Assembly (NCBI RefSeq): GCF_050574275.1
Contig: NZ_CP192260.1
Coordinates: 1,488,001 to 1,552,000, forward strand
Source of the DNA: Virgibacillus_F flavescens
GTDB taxonomy: Bacteria > Bacillota > Bacilli > Bacillales > Amphibacillaceae
Direction: 5' to 3'
Length of the DNA stretch: 64,000 nt
Below the pieces are notes generated by a model. It had not been told where the DNA came from. It saw only the letters and a list, made by a program, of their open reading frames with translations, and did no database searches. A program made the position numbers and the translations under genes. This document shows, piece after piece, positions 58,963 to 64,000 of the stretch. Every line of letters starts with the position of its first letter. Position 1 is the stretch's first letter.

Positions 58963-60159
58963 ATGGTAGAAGTTAAATTTCATGATATTGGTGAAGGAAT
59001 GACGGAAGGCGAAATCATTCATTTTTTTGTGAGTGTTGGCGATGAAGTCACCGTTGACCAGCCGCTTGTTGAACTGCAGACAGATAAAATGGTGGCAGAA
59101 ATTCCGTCACCCGCAGCTGGGAAGATCAGCAAGATTAATTTCAGCACAGGTGAAGTTGTAACGGTCGGCACTGCCATTATCGTAATCGATGATGGAAAAG
59201 AAACGGCACCTGCAGAAGAAACGAAACCTGCTGCACAAGCAGAAGAACAAGTTGAAATCAAACCGCAAACCAGCAATCAATCGATGAATCACAAACGTAT
59301 TCTGGCTGCACCGTTCACCCGAAAAATTGCTCGGGATCATGATATTGATATCGAGCAAATTAGTGGATCTGGTCCAGCTGGAAGAGTAACCGATGATGAC
59401 GTTTATGATTTCATCGATGGCGGTGACAAGTTAGAAGAGAGTGCTGAGACGAAACAGGTCGAACCTGAATCAGATACTATTCCTTATACCGGAATGCGTA
59501 AGCAGATTGGAAAAAAATTGACCGAAGCGGTTACGACTATCCCGCATGTTACTCATTTTGACGAAGCTGATTTGACGAATGTATTAGCATTCCGAAACGA
59601 ATTAAAGCAGCAGGGAGAATCGATTTCTGTCGTAGCGTTTTTCCTGAAAGCAATTACGATTGCACTGAAGGAACATCGAATATTTAATGCGCATCTGGAT
59701 GAAGCAAACAATGTCATCCACCTGGCTAAAAACTATCATATTGGACTGGCTACAGATACCGAAAAAGGACTGGTCGTTCCTGTCCTTCGTGATGTCGATA
59801 AAAAATCGATTCGTCAAATTAACACCGAAATGAAGGCATTGACGAAAAAAGCCCAGGACGGAAAACTTACTGCAAGTGATATGAAGCATGGTACATTTAC
59901 GATCAGTAACGTTGGTCCGCTTGGTGGTACCGCAGCAACACCGATTATTAATGGAGACCAGTCAGCAATTATTGCATTTCATAAGACGAAAAAAACTCCA
60001 GTTGTGATGGATAACGATGATATTGCAATCCGCCAAATCATGACGATGTCCCTATCATTCGATCACCGTGTTGCCGATGGTGTGCAGTCGGTTAAGTTCA
60101 CAAACCGTTTCATCGAACTAATGGAAGAGCCGAAAAAGCTAATATTGGAGATGGTGTAA
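58963..60159 (+). CDS. 2-oxoacid dehydrogenase E2 (dihydrolipoyl acyltransferase)
   Basis: The 398-residue protein has one lipoyl domain (ELQTDKMVAEI, lipoyl-Lys around 42-43), an Ala/Pro/Glu linker, a peripheral subunit-binding domain (AAPFTRKIARDHDI, SGPAGRVTDDDV, about 107-150) and the catalytic domain with SLSFDHRVADG. It forms the complex core and transfers the acyl group to CoA. AGGAGGTGAG precedes the start. Confidence 0.93.
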   Translation: MVEVKFHDIGEGMTEGEIIHFFVSVGDEVTVDQPLVELQTDKMVAEIPSPAAGKISKINFSTGEVVTVGTAIIVIDDGKETAPAEETKPAAQAEEQVEIKPQTSNQSMNHKRILAAPFTRKIARDHDIDIEQISGSGPAGRVTDDDVYDFIDGGDKLEESAETKQVEPESDTIPYTGMRKQIGKKLTEAVTTIPHVTHFDEADLTNVLAFRNELKQQGESISVVAFFLKAITIALKEHRIFNAHLDEANNVIHLAKNYHIGLATDTEKGLVVPVLRDVDKKSIRQINTEMKALTKKAQDGKLTASDMKHGTFTISNVGPLGGTAATPIINGDQSAIIAFHKTKKTPVVMDNDDIAIRQIMTMSLSFDHRVADGVQSVKFTNRFIELMEEPKKLILEMV

Positions 60160-61581
60160 ATGGTTGTTGGAGAATTTGCTGAAAAACGGGACGTCATGAT
60201 TATTGGTGGTGGACCTGGTGGTTACAATGCAGCAATTCGTGCAGCGCAGTTAGGGAAAACAGTAACCCTCATTGAAAAAGCTAAGCTTGGTGGCGTATGT
60301 TTGAATCAAGGCTGTGTACCATCGAAGGTTTTCACACATGCAGCTAAGCAATTGGCGTCTGTACCCGCAATGAACACAATGGGGATTGTGACAGCAGAGC
60401 CAACTGTTGATTTGGAAGCGTTGATTGCCTATAAGGAAAAAACGGTAAACCAGCTGCGCGGTGGTGTAGAATCACTTTGTAAAGCAAATAAAATCGAGAT
60501 TATTGAAGGGGAAGCTAATTTCACTGGAGAAAATAAAATTGGGGTCGCGAATGGTCATCAGTTTGATGTGTATGAATTTGACTATGCGATTATCGCAACC
60601 GGCAGCTCATCAATCGTGCCTGACGGAGTTCCAGCTTCGCATGCCCGTGTACTTCTGCCTGAAACGGTCTATCAAATCGATGAAATTCCAGAATCACTAA
60701 TCGTGTACGGCAGTGATTATATTTCACTTGAGGTTGCGTTCAGTTTTTCAAAACTTGGTAGTTCTGTATCTATTGTGCTTGATGGACACGAGGACTTTAT
60801 TTTTGACGATACAATCAACAGAGAATTGAAACGCATTTTGAAAAAAGAAAAAATCAAGGTGCATCGCGGGTACAAACTTGAAGGTGTGGAAACTGCTGAA
60901 AAGGACCTGATAATCAGCGTGACCAAAGATAATGAAACAACAACGATGCAGGCAACACATACGTATATTGCTGCTCAAAAACAAGCTAACATTCAGGAGC
61001 TAGGTCTTGAGCGTCTTGGTGTTAAGGTAACAGACGCAGGCTTTGTTGAAACAGACGATACAATGAAAACGGCAGTGCCGAACATCTTTGCGGTAGGGGA
61101 TATCACCATTGGTAAAGCAAGTGCTGTAAAAGCGATTAAACAAGGTAAGATTGCTGCCGAAACAATAGGTGGCATGAAGAGTGAGGTTGACCTTACCTTT
61201 ATCCCAACCGTGGTACATAGCATCCCGCCAATTGCTACAGCTGGTTTAACTGAAAAAGAGGCAAAAGAACAAGGTTTTACAATTAAATCGAGTCAAACTT
61301 CGGTAAGTGGAAATAGTTATGCAATGATTTCTGGTGAAAAATCTGGTATAGTATCTGTCATTAAAGATGTAGATACAGATTTATTATTAGGCGTTCATAT
61401 GATTGGTTCGGGTGCTGTTGAACTCATCAACACGGGTGTTACAGCTCTTGAGATGGTGGCGCGGGAAGAGGATCTTCGTTTTCCTTCGTATCCGCATCCG
61501 AGTATGAATGAGGTGTTTGTGGAAGCGATAGATGGGCTTTCTGATATGGCAATTCATACGCCGCCGAAGAAAAATAAGTAA
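60160..61581 (+). CDS. Dihydrolipoyl dehydrogenase (E3)
   Basis: The 473-residue FAD enzyme has GGGPGGYNAAIRAAQLG, the redox pair in GGVCLNQGCVPSK, the second nucleotide site and the C-terminal HPHPSMNE-like YPHPSMNEV. It begins on the base after the E2 stop codon; the ribosome-binding site lies inside E2. It reoxidises the lipoyl groups of this complex. Confidence 0.93.
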   Translation: MVVGEFAEKRDVMIIGGGPGGYNAAIRAAQLGKTVTLIEKAKLGGVCLNQGCVPSKVFTHAAKQLASVPAMNTMGIVTAEPTVDLEALIAYKEKTVNQLRGGVESLCKANKIEIIEGEANFTGENKIGVANGHQFDVYEFDYAIIATGSSSIVPDGVPASHARVLLPETVYQIDEIPESLIVYGSDYISLEVAFSFSKLGSSVSIVLDGHEDFIFDDTINRELKRILKKEKIKVHRGYKLEGVETAEKDLIISVTKDNETTTMQATHTYIAAQKQANIQELGLERLGVKVTDAGFVETDDTMKTAVPNIFAVGDITIGKASAVKAIKQGKIAAETIGGMKSEVDLTFIPTVVHSIPPIATAGLTEKEAKEQGFTIKSSQTSVSGNSYAMISGEKSGIVSVIKDVDTDLLLGVHMIGSGAVELINTGVTALEMVAREEDLRFPSYPHPSMNEVFVEAIDGLSDMAIHTPPKKNK

Positions 61582-61613
61582 AGAAGTTCATATTACCTTT
61601 TGCTCGTTAGCAG

Positions 61614-61834
61614 TAGTCACTGAAAAATTTACATGTGGTACGAAATAGGTGGATCTATGATCGCATCTGCGAATATACTTCGCTTTCCGCGGGCACGGCT
61701 TCAGTCTCCTCGAGAAAAGCACTCTGCGGGGCCTTCAGACTCGTGCTGTTCCCGCAGGAGTCTCGTATATTCGAAGATGCTAGGTTGAGGTGTAACATTA
61801 AATTTTATAAAATCCATTACTTTTTCAGTAGTCT
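61614..61834. mobile_element. MITE-like inverted-repeat element, copy G
   Basis: Ends AGTCACTGAAAAAT and ACTTTTTCAGTAGTC, inner arms GCATCTGCGAATATAC and GTATATTCGAAGATGC, and a core that matches copies C and D closely (CACTCTGCGGGGCCTTCAGA). It lies between E3 and the second antiporter gene; the bases from 61835 to 62013 hold nothing else I can support. Confidence 0.8.
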
Positions 61835-62013
61835 TGAAGAAGCTACGTGAGACTCCACAAGCAAGTGTGTTTTACTGCTTTCTAATATGAACTAATGACA
61901 ACATTCTTTTACTGAAAAGGCCTAATTAATAAATCGGTAACTACTGAAATTCTCTCTTGATGATAAAAACCAAATTTCGAAAACCACACCATGAAATAAA
62001 GGGGATTTTTGCT

Positions 62014-63399
62014 ATGTACCGAATTAAAGCAGTTCAAAAACCATCATTGATGGAAGCGGTATTTATGACGGTTGCCGTTCTTTTGGTAATCAGTTTTGGA
62101 ATTATTTATTTTGAAGCGGCACCGCATATTCCACTAGTGCTTGCCTTACTGTTGCTGGTCATTTATGGTCTGATCAAACGCCTGTCATATAAGACAATCG
62201 AAGAAGGAATCACAGAAGGTGCCAAAGCCGGGATGGGAGCCGTTTTCCTTTTCTTCTTTATTGGTATCCTGATTGCAGCCTGGATGATAGGCGGAACGAT
62301 ACCTTCACTGATTTACGCTGGATTTGAACTGGTAACACCGAATTTCTTTTTGGCAATCGTATTAATTGTGACATCAATCGTAGGGGTTTGCGTAGGCAGC
62401 TCTTTAACTACTGTCGCAACAGCTGGACTTGCGTTTATCGGAATTGCGACTGCTGCAGATATTTCACTGGCAGTTACTGCCGGTGCCATTGTTTCCGGTG
62501 CATTTTTTGGTGATAAAATGTCTCCACTTTCTGACACAACCAATATGGCATCATCGATTTTGAAAGTGGACCTGTTCGAGCATATTCGCAATATGTCGTG
62601 GACAACGATCCCGGCTTTCCTGATTACACTCGTAATCTTTCTCATTATTTCACCGGAAATTTCATCAGCTAGTTTTGCCCAAATGGAGACATTCCAGGAA
62701 GGGTTACGCTCAACAGGGCTTGTGACCTGGTATAACGGATTAATTCCAGTAGCTGTTTTGCTTGTTATGTCAATCATGAAGACACCTGCATTGTTAACCC
62801 TTGCGAGTGGTGCTGCCAGTGCGATTGTGATGGCATACATAAATGGGTTTATTCCAGTCAAAGATCTGCTTGGAGTCCTTTTTGGTGGATATGTATCAGA
62901 GACAGGAATTAAAGAAGTAGATGCGCTGTTATCGCGGGGCGGATTAAACAGTATGATGTTCACAATTGGAATTGTTCTGCTTGCCCTAAGCCTTGGCGGA
63001 TTATTATTCAAGCTTGGTATTGTACCAAGATTGCTTGAGTCAATCGAGAGCCTGCTTAAGAAAGTAGGTTCCGTCATTGCAGCTTCTGCGCTAACAGCAG
63101 TGGGTATAAATGTACTGATTGGGGAGCAATACTTATCGATTCTGCTAACTGGAGAAGCGTATCAGTCCCGTTACGAAAAACTGGGGTTAGCTAACAAAAA
63201 TTTATCCCGAGTAACCGAAGACGCTGGAACGGTTGTTAACCCGCTTGTGCCGTGGAGTGTTTGTGGTGCATTTATCACAACGACGCTTGGCGTATCGACA
63301 TTGGCGTATCTGCCGTTTGCGTTTTTCTGTCTGTTATCACCAATTCTGACGATTGTATTTGGATTTACCGGTAAAACGTTAACATATATCGAAAAATAA
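62014..63399 (+). CDS. NhaC family Na+/H+ antiporter-like carrier in the aromatic cluster
   Basis: The 461-residue carrier has about 11 TM helices and NhaC motifs GVCVGSSLTTVATAGLAF, GAFFGDKMSPLSDTTNMAS and late GTVVNPLVPWSVCGAF. I start at ATG 62014 with AAAGGGGAT upstream; a longer frame from 61957 has no site. NhaC relatives include malate/lactate exchangers, so it may import an aromatic acid or amino acid with Na+ or H+. That is inference from its place between E3 and hpaG. Confidence 0.85.
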   Translation: MYRIKAVQKPSLMEAVFMTVAVLLVISFGIIYFEAAPHIPLVLALLLLVIYGLIKRLSYKTIEEGITEGAKAGMGAVFLFFFIGILIAAWMIGGTIPSLIYAGFELVTPNFFLAIVLIVTSIVGVCVGSSLTTVATAGLAFIGIATAADISLAVTAGAIVSGAFFGDKMSPLSDTTNMASSILKVDLFEHIRNMSWTTIPAFLITLVIFLIISPEISSASFAQMETFQEGLRSTGLVTWYNGLIPVAVLLVMSIMKTPALLTLASGAASAIVMAYINGFIPVKDLLGVLFGGYVSETGIKEVDALLSRGGLNSMMFTIGIVLLALSLGGLLFKLGIVPRLLESIESLLKKVGSVIAASALTAVGINVLIGEQYLSILLTGEAYQSRYEKLGLANKNLSRVTEDAGTVVNPLVPWSVCGAFITTTLGVSTLAYLPFAFFCLLSPILTIVFGFTGKTLTYIEK

Positions 63400-63424
63400 T
63401 AGATTGATGGTAAGGAGGAGTATT

Positions 63425-64000
63425 GTGTATCAAGCTAAAGCGAAATTCAATGGCTCTGCAAATTACGATGAAATCGAAATAGATTTTTCAGATAAAATTA
63501 AGTGGAATGGAAAGACCTATACTCACAGTGACGTTTCTTGGCAGTCACCTGTGTCCGGATCTGTTTATGGTACGTTATTAAACTTTCAGGGACAGCTCGA
63601 TTTAATGAAAGACGAGCTGCACAATAAACCATATAACGAACCGCCTAAAAAACCGATCATGTACATTAAGCCAGCAAATACGCTAAATAACCATAACCAG
63701 TCTGTTGCAATACCTGAAGGCGAGAAAGCAGTTCAAGCAGGTGCAGCGCTCGGGGTTGTTTTTGGAAAGACTGCGACAAATGTATCGGAAGAAAACGTGA
63801 TGGATTATATTGCAGGTTATACGGTGGTGAACGATGTCAGTATCCCACATGAAAGCTTTTACCGGCCGGATATTCGAAATAAAGTACGGGATGGATTTTG
63901 TCCTGTAGGTCCGTGGATTGTGGGTCAGGATGTTGTCGAAGATCCGAATAATTTAACAATCCGTGTTCAGGTAAATGGTGAACTCGTACAGGAAAATAAT
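63425..64000 (+). CDS. hpaG: HpaG-like fumarylacetoacetate-hydrolase family protein (cut by window end)
   Basis: The frame is open from GTG 63425 to the window end (192 codons). AAGGAGGAG lies just upstream. The sequence matches the FAH-family isomerase/decarboxylase of 4-hydroxyphenylacetate degradation: PKKPIMYIKPANTLNNHNQ, GAALGVVFGKTATNVSEENVMDYIAGYTVVNDVS and FCPVGPWIV. It would isomerise and decarboxylate 5-carboxymethyl-2-hydroxymuconate, the product of HpaE. The C-terminal part is outside the window. Confidence 0.9.
   Translation, partial: MYQAKAKFNGSANYDEIEIDFSDKIKWNGKTYTHSDVSWQSPVSGSVYGTLLNFQGQLDLMKDELHNKPYNEPPKKPIMYIKPANTLNNHNQSVAIPEGEKAVQAGAALGVVFGKTATNVSEENVMDYIAGYTVVNDVSIPHESFYRPDIRNKVRDGFCPVGPWIVGQDVVEDPNNLTIRVQVNGELVQENN

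Noticed and set aside
62313..63077. 254-codon open frame on the minus strand
   Set aside because: It is antisense to the NhaC-type carrier, which has clear family motifs; the composition is low-complexity Ser/Thr/Pro/Asn typical of a shadow frame.
1..64000. CRISPR array, tRNA or rRNA genes, prophage
   Set aside because: No regularly spaced direct repeats with unique spacers, no tRNA cloverleaf or rRNA sequence and no phage structural genes were seen on either strand.

Overview
The window comes from the chromosome of a low-to-moderate GC Firmicute of the family Bacillaceae. Many proteins match Bacillus subtilis families that I recognise by sequence (AsnO, AmhX, YhfK, NadB/C/A with NifS and NiaR, QueF, MtnE, MetNIQ, YwbE, TcyABC, CvfB). 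Ribosome-binding sites are strong AGGAGG types, TTG and GTG starts are frequent, and S-box and preQ1 riboswitches are present. Two NhaC-type antiporters and acid-rich proteins suggest a salt-tolerant genus such as Oceanobacillus, Virgibacillus or Lentibacillus; this is inference. I see no tRNA, rRNA, CRISPR array or prophage.

Layout. 1-6.3 kb: a SatD/DUF3307 pair behind twin palindromes, asnO, a YkvA protein, amhX and a YhfK-like reductase. 6.3-7.1 kb: an orphan Fur-like box, a 21-bp-phased ATCGAT array and a 217-bp inverted-repeat element. 7.1-20.8 kb: a sugar locus with a LacI regulator, an SDR, two near-identical binding proteins, two permeases (no ATPase), three Gfo/Idh/MocA proteins, two TIM-barrel isomerases and ThuA. 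21.2-22.9 kb: an orphan OppA-type lipoprotein. 23.0-28.3 kb: NAD synthesis, niaR-nifS divergent from nadBCA. 28.5-30.1 kb: a REP-associated tyrosine transposase (RAYT) and an alpha/beta hydrolase, with copies of a short palindromic repeat on both sides. 30.1-36.1 kb: preQ1-controlled queF, a HAD phosphatase, mtnE, S-box-controlled metNIQ and ywbE. 36.2-47.1 kb: pepF, small proteins, glycerate kinase, a DNA glycosylase, tcyABC, cvfB with a possible long structured leader or small RNA, a CHY zinc finger protein, ferredoxin and an NhaC antiporter. 47.9-64.0 kb: an AEC transporter, a GntR/FCD regulator and an aromatic catabolic cluster (DapA-like aldolase, hpaE, hpaB, hpaD, hpaC, Leu/Phe-type dehydrogenase, a complete 2-oxoacid dehydrogenase complex, a second NhaC-type carrier and the start of hpaG).

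How the genes work together. The last 15 kb reads as one pathway: amino-acid deamination and oxidative decarboxylation could feed a 4-hydroxyphenylacetate/homoprotocatechuate meta-cleavage route. A 12-bp sequence shared by the gntR promoter and the promoter before the DapA-like gene suggests GntR control. The sugar locus shows the ThuA plus Gfo/Idh/MocA plus isomerase combination associated with keto-sugar or keto-glycoside catabolism, and it must borrow an ABC ATPase encoded elsewhere.

Repeats are the most striking feature of the intergenic DNA. I see at least five families: a GGTACCAGGTACC palindrome (12 copies), an ~85-bp three-hairpin element, a ~220-bp element with CACTGAAAAAGT-type terminal inverted repeats and a GC-rich core, a 120-bp long hairpin, and a pair of decayed copies at 38 and 47 kb. 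The RAYT gene is a candidate mobiliser for the short palindromes.
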